Assembly: GCA_964475165.1 (NCBI GenBank)
Contig: CAYYVN010000009.1
Span: 1 to 64,000 of the forward strand
Direction of reading: 5' to 3'
DNA from: CAYUHK01 sp964475165
GTDB lineage: Bacteria > Verrucomicrobiota > Kiritimatiellia > JAAZAB01
Length of the DNA: 64,000 nucleotides
A program made the position numbers and the translations under genes. Shown here in pieces: positions 16,079 through 25,409 of the stretch. Each line of letters starts with the position of its first letter. The first letter of the stretch is position 1. The notes beneath the pieces were generated by a model. That model worked only from the letters and a program-made list of their open reading frames with translations. It made no database searches and was not told the DNA's origin.

Positions 16079-18439
16079 CTAAAAACCGTAACCGATCCAA
16101 AAGTTAAAGCGTGGTGCGGTTCGGGAAAGATCGCTGCTGATTTCCAGCGGCCAGGCGTAATCCACCCGGATGGGAAACGAGGGGATCTCCAGGCGTAACC
16201 CGATGCCGGCATCCGAGCAATACTCTTGCAAATCAAAATCAAAGGCGTCAAGCCAAACATTGCCGATATCATAGAAGGCGGCCAGGCGGACGATCCTTTT
16301 ATAGAGCGGAATGGTGTATTCCAAGGTGCCCAGGGCCGCGGTTTTGCCTCCGATCGCTTCACCCTCTTCGCTGGGTGACACTTTGCGATATTTGAAACCC
16401 CGCAGCGTGCGCGGGCCGCCCAGAAAGAGGCGATCGAAAATATGCACATCATCGCTCTGGCCATATTCCTGGACGGTCTCGGCCCAGAGCCGCAAGCTCA
16501 GCGTATGATCAAAGAGCGCCGGGAAATAGGATATGCTTTCGCCTTCCAGCTCAAAAACATCCACATCGCCGCCCAGCGCCCCGCCGCTGACCCGTCCGGA
16601 GAGGGTGATCTTATGGCCGCGCTGGGGCACGAAGACGTTATCGCGCGTGTCATGCACCAGCGCGAGCTTCAAGGAGCTGTTGAGAAAATCGCCCTTTTCA
16701 TTCTGGATCCGCGCTATGGCGTTGGTATCCATGCTATAAATGGAGGTGCGTTCCAGGCGGTAGGTGAGGTTGGCCCGCTGAAAAAACCAGGGCAGCGGCT
16801 TGCCGAGCGTCAGGGCGCCGCCGATGCGTTTTTCGCTGTAATAATCGCTGAGATTGCGGCGCACGGTGTTGTAGAGATCCAGGCCCAGGGAAAGTTTGCG
16901 ATCCAAAAACCAGGGCTCGATGAAGCTCAATTGGTAATCTTCGGTTTCGCTGCCGAATTGCGTGCGCAGGCGCAGTTTCTGACCGGCGCCGGTGAAATAA
17001 GGCCAATTGAAGAGATCAAAATTACCCTGGGAAAGCTCCAGGAATCCAATGATTTCATCCACACTGGAATAGCCGGCGCCGATCATGAAATTGCCCGTCT
17101 TGCCCTCGGTCAGTTCGAAGATCAGATCATCCTTGAAAGGATCCAGGGTTTCGCGAGCATAGCTGCGCACCGAGTTTTCGGCAAAGAAACCAAGATTTTG
17201 AAGGATGCGTTCGCTGCGCCGGATACGGACCTGATCGTAAATTTCGCCCGGGTACACCAGCAGTTCACGGCGGATCACTTTATCCTTGGTGCGCGTATTG
17301 CCACGGATTTCCACATAGCGAATATGCACCAGGCTGCTCTCGCTGACTTCAAAAGTGATATTGACGACCGCCCCGCCCTCGGCGGTGCTCAAGAGCGGCT
17401 TAACCGTCGAGCGCATGTGGCCGCGACTCTGATAAAAATCGCGCAGATCATCGGCGGTGCGCTGGATGGCTTCCAGGGAGGCCACCGCGCCGGGCTGGAG
17501 CTTGATGATGGCCCACAGGTTGGCTTCGGGAAAAAGCGTCACTCCGCGCAGCTCGAGGGTGCCGATCTGATATTGGGCGCCCTCGGTGATGGTGTAGGTG
17601 GCCTGCAATTTACCGGGGCGGTAGGCGCTGATCTGCGGCTCGCTGATCTGTACATCCAGATAGCCGCGGTTATGATAGAGGGCGCGTAACAGGTCGCGAT
17701 CAGCACTCAGTTCGGCCGCCTGGAATTGGCCGCGCTTGGTAAAAAATGAAAAAATATGCCACAGCCGCGGGCGCATGGCTTCCTGCAGCATATCGGGCGG
17801 GACCGATTGGGGCGCCAGGGCGCGGCGCTGGCTCAAGCCGGCCAGGATACGCTGGCCCAGCGGCGGCGGTTGGTAGGTGTTGCCCTCGAAAGCCACCTTG
17901 CGCAAGCTGGCGCGCGCGCCTTCCAAGACGGTTAAAGTGACGCTGGCAAAGCCGCTGGCCGGATCCAAGGTGAGGGTCCACTCGATATGCGCTTCGAAAT
18001 AATAGCGCTGTTGATATTCTTCCAAGACCTTGCGCGCCTGCCGGCTGAGAATGGCATCGCTGACCGGATCGCCCGCCTCCAGCTCCATGAGTTTGCGGAT
18101 TTTGGAAGGGCTGAGTTCGCGGGCGCCCTCTATGCTCAGGGGTTCGGCCAGGCGGGGGATGGGTTCGACGATATAAGTGAGGGTGAACCCTTCAGAGCCG
18201 GGCGTCAATTCGGAGTCGATGAATGCGAAGCGCCCGGTTTCCTGTAAGGTTTTGATATCGCGTGAGATCTGGCGCTGATCCAGCTCGTCGCCGGCGCGGG
18301 TGGTGATGCACTCCAAGACGAATTGCGGATCGGGGAGTTGAATGCCCCTGGTCTCCACTTGGATATCATGGATCACCGCGGCGCTTAAGAGGGCTGGCGC
18401 CAGCGCCGCCCCGAGCAGGCCTGCGGAGCAGATTCTCAT
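16079..18439 (-). CDS. bamA: Outer-membrane protein assembly factor BamA
   Basis: A 786-residue Omp85 protein. A signal peptide (about residues 1-20) is followed by tandem POTRA domains to about residue 430, seen as repeated patterns such as VIHDIQVETRG, LSIEGARELS, VAFEGNTYQP, LELRGVTLFP and VEIRGNTRTKDKVIRREL. The C-terminal 16-strand barrel follows, with the lid-loop LRGF motif (RTLRGFKYRK) and a terminal Phe in NFWIGYGF, the beta-signal. It inserts barrel proteins into the outer membrane. The ATG overlaps the dnaB stop by 4 nt, so its translation is probably coupled to a replication gene. Confidence 0.97.
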   Translation of the reverse strand: MRICSAGLLGAALAPALLSAAVIHDIQVETRGIQLPDPQFVLECITTRAGDELDQRQISRDIKTLQETGRFAFIDSELTPGSEGFTLTYIVEPIPRLAEPLSIEGARELSPSKIRKLMELEAGDPVSDAILSRQARKVLEEYQQRYYFEAHIEWTLTLDPASGFASVTLTVLEGARASLRKVAFEGNTYQPPPLGQRILAGLSQRRALAPQSVPPDMLQEAMRPRLWHIFSFFTKRGQFQAAELSADRDLLRALYHNRGYLDVQISEPQISAYRPGKLQATYTITEGAQYQIGTLELRGVTLFPEANLWAIIKLQPGAVASLEAIQRTADDLRDFYQSRGHMRSTVKPLLSTAEGGAVVNITFEVSESSLVHIRYVEIRGNTRTKDKVIRRELLVYPGEIYDQVRIRRSERILQNLGFFAENSVRSYARETLDPFKDDLIFELTEGKTGNFMIGAGYSSVDEIIGFLELSQGNFDLFNWPYFTGAGQKLRLRTQFGSETEDYQLSFIEPWFLDRKLSLGLDLYNTVRRNLSDYYSEKRIGGALTLGKPLPWFFQRANLTYRLERTSIYSMDTNAIARIQNEKGDFLNSSLKLALVHDTRDNVFVPQRGHKITLSGRVSGGALGGDVDVFELEGESISYFPALFDHTLSLRLWAETVQEYGQSDDVHIFDRLFLGGPRTLRGFKYRKVSPSEEGEAIGGKTAALGTLEYTIPLYKRIVRLAAFYDIGNVWLDAFDFDLQEYCSDAGIGLRLEIPSFPIRVDYAWPLEISSDLSRTAPRFNFWIGYGF

Positions 18440-19863
18440 AGTTCGTTCTCCGTTTCCGGCAGTGGTTCGCCCCCGCCGAAACTGGCCGATTCCGCATAAT
18501 TCTCGAAGCGCATAAATTCCTTGAGAAAAGTCAGGTCGATTTCTCCGATGGGCCCATTGCGCTGCTTGGCGACAATCAACTGAGCGAGGGTGTCATCCTC
18601 AACCTTTTCCTTGGTGTCTTCCTTATAGAGGCTGGGGCGGCGCAGGAGGCAGACCACATCGGCATCTTGCTCAATGGCGCCTGAATCCCGCAGATCGGCC
18701 AGGCGCGGTTTGCCCTCGCGGGCTTCCGGGGCGCGGTTGAGCTGGCTGAGCACCAAGACCGGCACATTGAGCTCCTTGGCCATATTCTTAAGCGCACCGG
18801 AAATAGCCGAGATTTCCGACTGGCGTCCCTCGCGGCGGTGTTCGGGGGAATTCAAGAGCTGTAAATAATCAATGACGAAGAGGGCAATATCCTCTTTTTT
18901 CTTGAGGCGTCGCGCGCGCGCCCGCAGTTCCAGAATATCAAGCCCGCCGGTATCATCGAGGAAGATGGGCGCCTTCATGAAGACATCGGCGGCCTGGGCC
19001 AAGAGCCCGAATTTGGCATCGGTGATGAATCCGCCGGAAATATCATAGGTGGGGATACGCGCATGGCTGCCCAGGAGGCGTAGGATCAACTGCTCGCGCG
19101 ACATCTCCAAACTAAAGACCCCCACCGCCCGCGGCTGCTCGGATTTTCCGAGAGCGACATTGCTGGCGATATTCATGGCCAGCGATGTTTTGCCCATGCT
19201 GGGCCGCGCGGCCAGGATGATCATTTCGCCGTTATGCAGTCCCAGCAGCATGTTGTCGAGGTCTTTGAAGCCGGTGGGGATGCCGCTCAGTCCTTGCTTG
19301 GTGCGATGGATGCGGTCGATCGTGGCCATGGTTTCCATGACCCCGGTTTTCCAGGGGACCATACCGCTGCGCCGTGCGGCCGAGATATTGAAAAAATCCT
19401 GTTCGACTTTGGCGAGAATCTGGTCGGCTTCCTCGCTGGAGGTATAGCAGGTGTTTTCGGAGAGCCGCGCGCAATCCACAATGCGCCGCAGCAGGTTCTG
19501 CTGGCGCACGATATCCACATAATACTCGGCATGCGCCGCGGTCGGGGTGGCATCGAGCAGTTGGTTGAGGAAAGGCAGCCCGCCGACGGCCTCCAGCTTG
19601 CCTTGGGCCTTGAGGCGATCGGAGAGGGTCAGGATATCTATCGGGCGGCGGGTTTCGGCCATATCCAGCATGGCCTCATAAATCGTCTGATGGGCGCGCA
19701 GATAGAAGGATTCCGGCCGGATCTGCTGTTCGATGCAGAAATCGAGCACCTTCTGCCAATCGAGCAGAATGGAGCCCAGCACGCTTCGCTCAGCTTCTTC
19801 GTTATATAGTGGCTTGCGCGCCCCGGCGCCCCGCTGGTTGGCAGCGCTGCTTTCAGAAGGCAT
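18436..19863 (-). CDS. dnaB: Replicative DNA helicase
   Basis: A 475-residue hexameric helicase that unwinds DNA at the replication fork. The N-terminal DnaB domain opens with NEEAERSVLGSILLD, a linker helix follows, and the RecA-type motor has Walker A ARPSMGKTS (about residues 219-227), Walker B LFVIDYLQLL and DSGAIEQDADVV with RR nearby. No intein or other insertion interrupts it. It follows rplI by two bases in the classic rpsF-ssb-rpsR-rplI-dnaB order. Confidence 0.98.
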   Translation of the reverse strand: MPSESSAANQRGAGARKPLYNEEAERSVLGSILLDWQKVLDFCIEQQIRPESFYLRAHQTIYEAMLDMAETRRPIDILTLSDRLKAQGKLEAVGGLPFLNQLLDATPTAAHAEYYVDIVRQQNLLRRIVDCARLSENTCYTSSEEADQILAKVEQDFFNISAARRSGMVPWKTGVMETMATIDRIHRTKQGLSGIPTGFKDLDNMLLGLHNGEMIILAARPSMGKTSLAMNIASNVALGKSEQPRAVGVFSLEMSREQLILRLLGSHARIPTYDISGGFITDAKFGLLAQAADVFMKAPIFLDDTGGLDILELRARARRLKKKEDIALFVIDYLQLLNSPEHRREGRQSEISAISGALKNMAKELNVPVLVLSQLNRAPEAREGKPRLADLRDSGAIEQDADVVCLLRRPSLYKEDTKEKVEDDTLAQLIVAKQRNGPIGEIDLTFLKEFMRFENYAESASFGGGEPLPETENEL

Positions 19864-19865
19864 GG

Positions 19866-20315
19866 TTATTCTCCAACCACCCAGACCTTGAGCGTGGCCT
19901 CCACCTCCGGATGCAGGCGGATCTTGATGGAATAGACGCCCAATTCGCGGATGGGCTCGGCGAGGTGGATCTTGCGCCGATCCAATTCCAGGCCTTGAGC
20001 CTGCAGACTATCGGCGATGTTTTGGACGGTGACCGATCCGAAAATCTTGTCGTTCTCACCCACCTTCACCGGGATGGTGCAGGATATTTTTTCGAGCGCC
20101 GCCGCCGTCGCTTGCGCCGCTTCGCGATCCTGTTGTTGACGTAATTCGCGGGCCAGACGGTTTTTTTCGAGCCGCCTCAAAGCCGCCGCTGTGATCGGCG
20201 CGGCCAGCTTGCGCGGCAAGAGGTAATTGCGGGCATAGCCTTCCGACACTTTAACTTTTGCGCCTTCGAGCCCCAAGTTTTCTACATCCGCCATTAAAAT
20301 AAGTTCGCGTGCCAT
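19866..20315 (-). CDS. rplI: 50S ribosomal protein bL9
   Basis: A 149-residue bL9 with the standard two-domain shape: N-terminal ELILMADVENLGLEGAKVKVSEGYARNYLLP, then a long charged helix, then a C-terminal RNA-binding domain (KIFGSVTVQNIADSL...VGVYSIKIRLHPEV type). ATG 20315 is supported by GGGAGA upstream; the open frame up to 20420 is not family-like. Confidence 0.96.
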   Translation of the reverse strand: MARELILMADVENLGLEGAKVKVSEGYARNYLLPRKLAAPITAAALRRLEKNRLARELRQQQDREAAQATAAALEKISCTIPVKVGENDKIFGSVTVQNIADSLQAQGLELDRRKIHLAEPIRELGVYSIKIRLHPEVEATLKVWVVGE

Positions 20316-20467
20316 GAATCTCTCCCTTGCTGGCGCGGGCAGGAACTCCGGCACCAGCTTAAGAGGGAAGGGATATTCAGCGCCCGGCCGGCTATCGGCG
20401 CGGCCGGGGCGCGGGAGCATCCTCTCCGCTCTTGGTTTATTTGCTTAACTGTTTCACCAATGCCGCC

Positions 20468-20731
20468 CTAACGCACCAGGCCCAGAGTTCGCGCTCGATG
20501 AATGGCCTGTTTTAGTTGACGCTGTTGCTTTGCCGAGGTCCCACTGATGCGCCGCGGCATGATTTTACCTTGCTCGGTCATGAATTTTTTCAACAGCTCA
20601 TGGTCTTTGAAATCGATCTTATCGATGCCTTCCAGGTAACGGGAGCGTTTTTCCTCCGCGAAGAAGCCGAATTCGCGGCTGAATTTGCTTCTGGATTTGG
20701 CGCCGGATTTGGCGGATTTCCTGCGTTTCAC
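20468..20731 (-). CDS. rpsR: 30S ribosomal protein bS18
   Basis: An 87-residue bS18. The conserved IDFKDHELLKKFMTEQGKI and RRISGTSAKQQRQLKQAI blocks are intact and it ends in RARTLGLVR. The N-terminal extension is Lys/Ser rich. AGAGGAGA lies upstream of ATG 20731. It sits between ssb and rplI; a gap of about 150 nt to rplI has no clear terminator. Confidence 0.95.
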   Translation of the reverse strand: MKRRKSAKSGAKSRSKFSREFGFFAEEKRSRYLEGIDKIDFKDHELLKKFMTEQGKIMPRRISGTSAKQQRQLKQAIHRARTLGLVR

Positions 20732-20779
20732 ATGGTTCTCCTCTGCTAAGGCTGCACTCTTGCACAGCGATTAATATTA

Positions 20780-21238
20780 TTAAAAAGGCAGATTATCGGT
20801 ATCGGCTTTATCATCGCCGGCGGGCTCGGTCTCCAGCGGCTCAGGGGCGCTTTCCTCGGCCGGCGCCGATTCGCTGGCGCTGCTGGTTTCGGCCCCACTG
20901 CGGCGCGGGGCGCGATCCAGAAACTGAATGCGGCTGGCGCTGACGCGCAGGCGGCTGCGTTTTTCGCCGCTGGCTGTCTCCCATTGATCGTAGCGCAGGG
21001 AGCCTTCGATCAGCACCGCCGAGCCTTTCTTGAGGTATTCACCGGCGGTTTCCGCTTGGCGGCCCCAAGCTTCCACATTCACGAAACAGGTTTCTTCCTT
21101 GTTCTCGCCGCTGGGCGTTCGATATTTGCGGCTGATGGCCAGATTCAAGTCGGCCACGGCCTTGCCGGAAGGGATATAGCGGACCTCGGGGTCGCGCGTT
21201 AAGTTGCCGGCTAGAAAGACGCGATTCAAATCAGTCAT
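20780..21238 (-). CDS. ssb: Single-stranded DNA-binding protein
   Basis: A 152-residue SSB: OB fold from NRVFLAGNLTRDPEVRY to about residue 110 (with FVNVEAWGRQAE and GSLRYDQW). A flexible Ala/Ser/Glu-rich linker and an acidic tip ending DTDNLPF follow; the tip recruits repair and replication partners. It binds single-stranded DNA as a tetramer in replication and repair. The gene order rpsF-ssb-rpsR is the usual one; rpsF ends two bases before ssb starts. Confidence 0.97.
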   Translation of the reverse strand: MTDLNRVFLAGNLTRDPEVRYIPSGKAVADLNLAISRKYRTPSGENKEETCFVNVEAWGRQAETAGEYLKKGSAVLIEGSLRYDQWETASGEKRSRLRVSASRIQFLDRAPRRSGAETSSASESAPAEESAPEPLETEPAGDDKADTDNLPF

Positions 21239-21240
21239 GG

Positions 21241-21588
21241 TTAGGCTCCTTTCTCGCTGAGCGCCGCGGCCTTGTCATCCGCCAGGGGGGCGGGCGCTTG
21301 AGCGGTCGGGGCGCGAAAGAATTGCGCGCGCAAAATATCCGGATTGAGCTTGAGCCGCTCGCGTAACAGGGCCAGCTGAGCCGGCTGCAAGGTAAAGGTG
21401 ATCAAGACATAGACTCCGGATTCTTTTTTGCGCAGCGGACGGGCGAAGGTGGCTCGGCCCATACGCGTCAGGGCCTCCACGCTGCCCTCCAGTTTGACGA
21501 CTTCGGCGCGCAGCGCTTCGAGGGTTGCTTCCAGCGCCGCCTCATTACTGGGCGCGAACAAGATGATCATGCCTTGATATTTTTTCAA
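21241..21588 (-). CDS. rpsF: 30S ribosomal protein bS6
   Basis: A 115-residue bS6 with the ferredoxin-like start KYQGMIILFAP, the RPLRKKESGVYVLITF strand pair, and LNPDILRAQFFR. The tail after residue 95 is Ala-rich and variable. It pairs with bS18 in the 30S platform, and rpsR lies two genes on. Start ATG 21588 has GAGGAGG-type purines upstream. Confidence 0.93.
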   Translation of the reverse strand: MKKYQGMIILFAPSNEAALEATLEALRAEVVKLEGSVEALTRMGRATFARPLRKKESGVYVLITFTLQPAQLALLRERLKLNPDILRAQFFRAPTAQAPAPLADDKAAALSEKGA

Positions 21589-21621
21589 ACCTTCCTCCTC
21601 CAGCGGTTCTCGCCGCGGCTT

Positions 21622-22206
21622 TCACTTAGCATTTTCCGTATAGGGCGCATTATAAACATTCATGGCTTCATCTACGCCCAGAGCAATAATAGATTCGGCT
21701 GCCTGCGCGGCCCGTTGGAGCATGGGCTCCATGGCCCGCCGCGCCGCCGCCGACCAGGGCGCCAGCACATGGCTGGCCAAATCCAGGCCCGGTGCCTGGC
21801 GACCGATCCCCAGCCGGATACGGGAGAATCCTTCCCGACCCAAATGATCGATCAGCGACTGTAATCCCTTGTGCCCGCCGCTGCCACCTCTGGCCCGGAT
21901 GCGCAGCTGCCCGACAGGCAGGTCGGCATCATCGGCGATCACCACCAAGTCCTGGCAATCCAGCCCTTTTTGGCGCAGGATCGCGGCCACCACCGGGCCG
22001 CTATTATTCATGAAGGCCAGGGGCTTAACCAACCATACCTGCTGGTCGCCCAGCCTGCTCTGAGCCATTTGCGCCCCCAAACGCCAGCTGCGCCGTAGAC
22101 GGCAAGCAGAGCGCTGTGCCAGGAGGTCGATCACCTCAAATCCGGCATTATGGGGCGTACGCGCATATTGTCGGCCCGGATTGCCCAATCCTACGATCAC
22201 CTTCAT
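21622..22206 (-). CDS. pth: Peptidyl-tRNA hydrolase
   Basis: A 194-residue Pth1-type enzyme that frees tRNA from stalled peptidyl-tRNA. VGLGNPGRQYARTPHNAGF carries the catalytic His and its Asn, KPLAFMNNSGP the tRNA-contacting Asn, VIADDADLPVGQLRIR the Asp strand, and GSGGHKGLQS the second conserved His. It lies between rplY and rpsF; the pair prs-rplY-pth is common in bacteria. Confidence 0.97.
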   Translation of the reverse strand: MKVIVGLGNPGRQYARTPHNAGFEVIDLLAQRSACRLRRSWRLGAQMAQSRLGDQQVWLVKPLAFMNNSGPVVAAILRQKGLDCQDLVVIADDADLPVGQLRIRARGGSGGHKGLQSLIDHLGREGFSRIRLGIGRQAPGLDLASHVLAPWSAAARRAMEPMLQRAAQAAESIIALGVDEAMNVYNAPYTENAK

Positions 22207-22366
22207 AAATTTTCAGGCAACCAACTTCCCTTATCGATTTTAACGGCTTGGACCGGTTGCTCACGCCGCCGGGCGCCAGCAACCAGCCTGAACCCTTAGG
22301 CAGTGTAGTGCTAAGGGCAGGATGGCACAAGGCCTTTTTGTGGGGCGCGTATAAGAGGAGTGCTCG

Positions 22367-23137
22367 CTAAGCTTTAGCGCTCTTATCCTTGCCTTTTTCC
22401 TTGGCGGTCGGAGATTTTTCCTTGGCGCCGGCAGCTTTGGGTTCCTTCTCTTTATCTTCTTTGGCTTCGCTGTCGGCGGCCGCTTCCGTTTCTTTTTCGG
22501 CGCCAATAACTTCCGGTTCAGCGGCGCTGGCGGCCTCTTCGGCGGCCGCTTCCTCTTCCGCCGCCGGCAACTGGACTGAGGCCAGGGCAATATCGCCAGG
22601 GGTCAGCAGGGTGAACTTGGCATCCAGCTGCAAATCGCGCACGAAGAGGCTCTCGCCCACATTCAAAGCGCTAACATCCAGCATGAAGGTCTTCACGATG
22701 TCGCCCGGCAGACATTCCACTTCCACCGCTCGCAGCAGATGTTCCAGCACACCGCCCTGCTGACTGACGCCCACCGGCTCGCCCACGAGGGTGATGGTCA
22801 CGGCCAGGCGCAGTTTCTGGGTCATGGAGATTTCCTGAAAATCAGCGTGCAAGGCATCCGCGCCGATGTGATCGCGCTGGATTTCCTTGAGCAGCACTTT
22901 GCGCTCGCCTTCCGTCGCGATATCCAGATCCAAAACCAGGTTCTGGGAGCCATGCTGGCGAATCAGCAGCTCGAAGCCATGCCGATTGACCTGCAGCGGC
23001 CGGGCTTGTCCCCGAGTATCGTAGACGATACAGGGCAGCCAGCCTTGCTGGCGCAGGCGCCGGACGCGGTGGGAGCCAATTATGGTGCGGGCTGAAGCCG
23101 CCAATTTAATGGATTCAGATGCGATATGTTTGATCAT
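22367..23137 (-). CDS. rplY: 50S ribosomal protein bL25, CTC-type with long acidic/basic tail
   Basis: A 256-residue bL25/Ctc. The N-terminal 5S-rRNA-binding domain has RRLRQQGWLPCIVYDTRG and LKEIQRDHIGADALHADF. The second beta domain has LVGEPVGVSQQGGVLEHLLR and VECLPGDI. From about residue 190 it becomes a low-complexity Glu/Ala then Lys/Glu tail of about 65 residues, much longer than in most homologues. In Bacillus, Ctc is a general-stress 5S-binding protein. It follows prs with only 21 nt between. Confidence 0.95.
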   Translation of the reverse strand: MIKHIASESIKLAASARTIIGSHRVRRLRQQGWLPCIVYDTRGQARPLQVNRHGFELLIRQHGSQNLVLDLDIATEGERKVLLKEIQRDHIGADALHADFQEISMTQKLRLAVTITLVGEPVGVSQQGGVLEHLLRAVEVECLPGDIVKTFMLDVSALNVGESLFVRDLQLDAKFTLLTPGDIALASVQLPAAEEEAAAEEAASAAEPEVIGAEKETEAAADSEAKEDKEKEPKAAGAKEKSPTAKEKGKDKSAKA

Positions 23138-23158
23138 GGATGCCTGCTTTCTCTAACA

Positions 23159-24088
23159 CTAGATTTCGAACAAGGATGATACCGATTGATTGCTGTGGAT
23201 ACGGCGAATAGCCTCAGCCAGCAGATCGGCTACCGATAAAACCTTCATCGGGGCCGGGCCATCGGGCACGCGCAGCGGAACACTATCCGTGACGATGAAC
23301 TCGCGAATGGCAGCGCTGCTCAGGCGCTCAAAAGCCTCGGGGATCAAAACCGCATGGGTGACCGCCGCGTAAATGTCTTGGGCGCCTTTTTGCTTTAATA
23401 GCTCGGCGGCCGCCTGCAGGGTGCCACCGGTGGTCACGAGATCATCCACCATGATGGCTGTCCGCCCGGCAACATCGCCGACCATTTGATAACTTTCCAC
23501 CGAGCGCGGGCTGGTGCGTTGCTTGGCGACAATGGCCAATCCGGAATTGAGCATGCGCGAATAAGCATAGGCCATTTTCATGCCGCCGGGATCGGGCGCC
23601 ACGACCACCGCATTGGAGATCTTTTTTTCGCGCAGATATTTTACCATGACCGGGGCCGCACACAGATGATCCACGGGGATATCAAAAAAGCCCTGAATTT
23701 GCTGGGCGTGCAGGTCCATGGTCAATAGGCGATGGGCGCCGGCGGCCACCAACAGATTGGCCACCAGTTTGGCGGTAATCGGCACGCGCGGCTGATCCTT
23801 ACGGTCCTGGCGGCCGTAGCCATAAAAGGGCATCACGGCCGTGATGCGCGCGGCCGAAGAGCGGCGCAGGGCGTCAATCACGATCAGCAGCTCCATGAGG
23901 TGCTCGTTGGGCGGATAGCAAACGGGTTGAATCACGAAGACATCGCTGCCGCGAATGTTTTCCAAGACCTTGACGGAAGTTTCACCATCCGGAAAGCGCG
24001 TGATTTGAATGGCGCCCAGGGGGACATCCAGATTACGGACGATGCCGGCCGCCAGTTTGGGATTCGCGTTGCCTGTAAAAACTTTCAT
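23159..24088 (-). CDS. prs: Ribose-phosphate pyrophosphokinase
   Basis: A 309-residue PRPP synthetase, which transfers pyrophosphate from ATP to ribose 5-phosphate for purine, pyrimidine, histidine and tryptophan synthesis. FPDGETSVKV, the YGYGRQDRKDQPR catalytic flexible loop, MDLHAQQIQGFF and the PRPP loop MVDDLVTTGGTL are seen. It starts 26 nt after tRNA-Gln on the same strand and precedes rplY. PRPP made here feeds hisG and purN later in the window. Confidence 0.98.
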   Translation of the reverse strand: MKVFTGNANPKLAAGIVRNLDVPLGAIQITRFPDGETSVKVLENIRGSDVFVIQPVCYPPNEHLMELLIVIDALRRSSAARITAVMPFYGYGRQDRKDQPRVPITAKLVANLLVAAGAHRLLTMDLHAQQIQGFFDIPVDHLCAAPVMVKYLREKKISNAVVVAPDPGGMKMAYAYSRMLNSGLAIVAKQRTSPRSVESYQMVGDVAGRTAIMVDDLVTTGGTLQAAAELLKQKGAQDIYAAVTHAVLIPEAFERLSSAAIREFIVTDSVPLRVPDGPAPMKVLSVADLLAEAIRRIHSNQSVSSLFEI

Positions 24089-24114
24089 ATGCTCTTCTCT
24101 CTTATTGATGGGCG

Positions 24115-24185
24115 TTGCCCGACCAGGACTTGAACCTGGACTCTGGCCTCCAAAGGGCCGTGTGCTACCATTACACCATCGGGCA
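24115..24185 (-). tRNA. tRNA-Gln (anticodon TTG)
   Basis: Read on the minus strand: a 7-bp acceptor TGCCCGA/TCGGGCA, a D arm GGTGTAATGGTAGCAC, an anticodon loop CTTTGGA with TTG, and a T arm CCAGG-TTCAAGT-CCTGG. The outer anticodon-stem pair is a mismatch. Discriminator is A and CCA is not encoded. It lies between ispE and prs, a position seen for tRNA-Gln in many bacteria, and should be processed from the ispE-prs transcript. Confidence 0.95.
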
Positions 24186-24273
24186 ATCCGGTTGCCAAGC
24201 GCTTACGCGCCACGGCTCCCGCGCGGTTATGCCCTGACCCCAGCCAGGCCGCCGCCCGGGGCCGCACGCCGAC

Positions 24274-25191
24274 TTACGCCTCGGCCGCCGCCGCCCCGGC
24301 CGGGATGACGCGCATCCATAACGGGCAACCCAAGGCAGCGCGCACCCGCGCGGCCAGTTCATAGCCCTGGGCGCGCGTAGAGACCAGCGCAAAGAGCGTT
24401 GGTCCCGTGCCGGATAACAATACCCCTTTGGCCTTTAATTGTGCAAGCTCCTTATGCATGAGCTTGAGCAGGGGATATTTCTGAAAAACTGTTTTTTGCA
24501 GGGCATTGAAGAGCCCCGCGGCGATGAGCTCCAGAGATCCTTCCTCCAATCCGCGCAAAATCGACGCGAATCTAGCTGGCGGCGCAGGAGAAGTCAAGTC
24601 CTCCGTGTAGCGCGTATAAATATCGCCGGTGCTGATACCGAAGCCGGGATTGATCAGTAAGAACCAGAGTCTCTTGCGGCCCAGCCGCAGCGGCCGAATG
24701 CGTTCCCCGCGCCCATTCATCTCCAGGGCGCCGCCATGTACCAAGGCTGGAATATCGCAGCCCAGGCGCGCGCCAATGGCCATCAGTTCTTTTTGTGTTA
24801 GGCCCGTATCCCAGAGCCTGTTCAAGCCCACTAAGACCGCCGCGGCATCGGCACTGCCCCCGCCCATGCCTCCGGCAATCGGAATGTTTTTTTTCAAAAA
24901 GATCCGTGCCCCACGCCGATAACCGGTCATGGTTTTTAAGAGATGTGCGGCCCGCCCCGCCAGGTTGTTTTCCAGTGATCCCATGCTGATGGGCCAGGGG
25001 ATACCCCGAAAACGCGTGGGGTTTTGGGTGAGGACTTCGATAGCGCCCGGGCCCTGCTCCAGCACGAGTTGATCATAAAGCGCCAGCGGTAGCAGCAGGC
25101 TCTTGATATTATGATAGCCATCGGCCCGCTTGCGCAGCACATCCAGATATAAATTGATTTTAGCCGGAGCTCTAACCTCTAATCTTTTCAT
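24274..25191 (-). CDS. ispE: 4-diphosphocytidyl-2-C-methyl-D-erythritol kinase
   Basis: A 305-residue GHMP-kinase of the non-mevalonate isoprenoid pathway. APAKINLYLDVLRKRADGYH is the start motif with the catalytic Lys. IPIAGGMGGGSADAAA is the ATP-binding glycine loop, and LLSGTGPTLFAL is the third motif. It is the first gene of the long minus-strand run, with a promoter candidate 34-62 nt upstream. The C-terminus ends in an Ala-rich tail. Confidence 0.97.
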   Translation of the reverse strand: MKRLEVRAPAKINLYLDVLRKRADGYHNIKSLLLPLALYDQLVLEQGPGAIEVLTQNPTRFRGIPWPISMGSLENNLAGRAAHLLKTMTGYRRGARIFLKKNIPIAGGMGGGSADAAAVLVGLNRLWDTGLTQKELMAIGARLGCDIPALVHGGALEMNGRGERIRPLRLGRKRLWFLLINPGFGISTGDIYTRYTEDLTSPAPPARFASILRGLEEGSLELIAAGLFNALQKTVFQKYPLLKLMHKELAQLKAKGVLLSGTGPTLFALVSTRAQGYELAARVRAALGCPLWMRVIPAGAAAAEA

Positions 25192-25224
25192 GATCGCTTA
25201 CCGCCTTTAATGGTTGCCGACGGT

Positions 25225-25253
25225 TTTATCCGCCAGAAAATCCTAAAAGTCAA
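25225..25253 (-). promoter_or_regulatory. Sigma70-type promoter before ispE
   Basis: On the minus strand TTGACT (25248-25253) and GATAAA (25225-25230) are 17 nt apart, matching five of six and four of six consensus bases. It lies 34 nt upstream of the ispE ATG and would drive the ispE-to-lpxD run. Confidence 0.5.
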
Positions 25254-25409
25254 ACAGGAAAATAGCGCTCTGGCTATCAGGCGCCGTTGGTTGGCGGCGC
25301 ATAATCTTAGGATGATCAGGGCTGTGCAGCTTCTTGGCATGATCCCTGCTCTATAAGATATAGGGAGCTCCCTGCTCAGCCGCTGGTGTTGCTCTTTGAA
25401 AAATGTCTC

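Noticed and set aside
16442..17689. 415-residue plus-strand open frame inside bamA
   Set aside because: It is antisense to a complete BamA with all domains, has no family motif, and arises from the codon bias of the GC-rich real strand.
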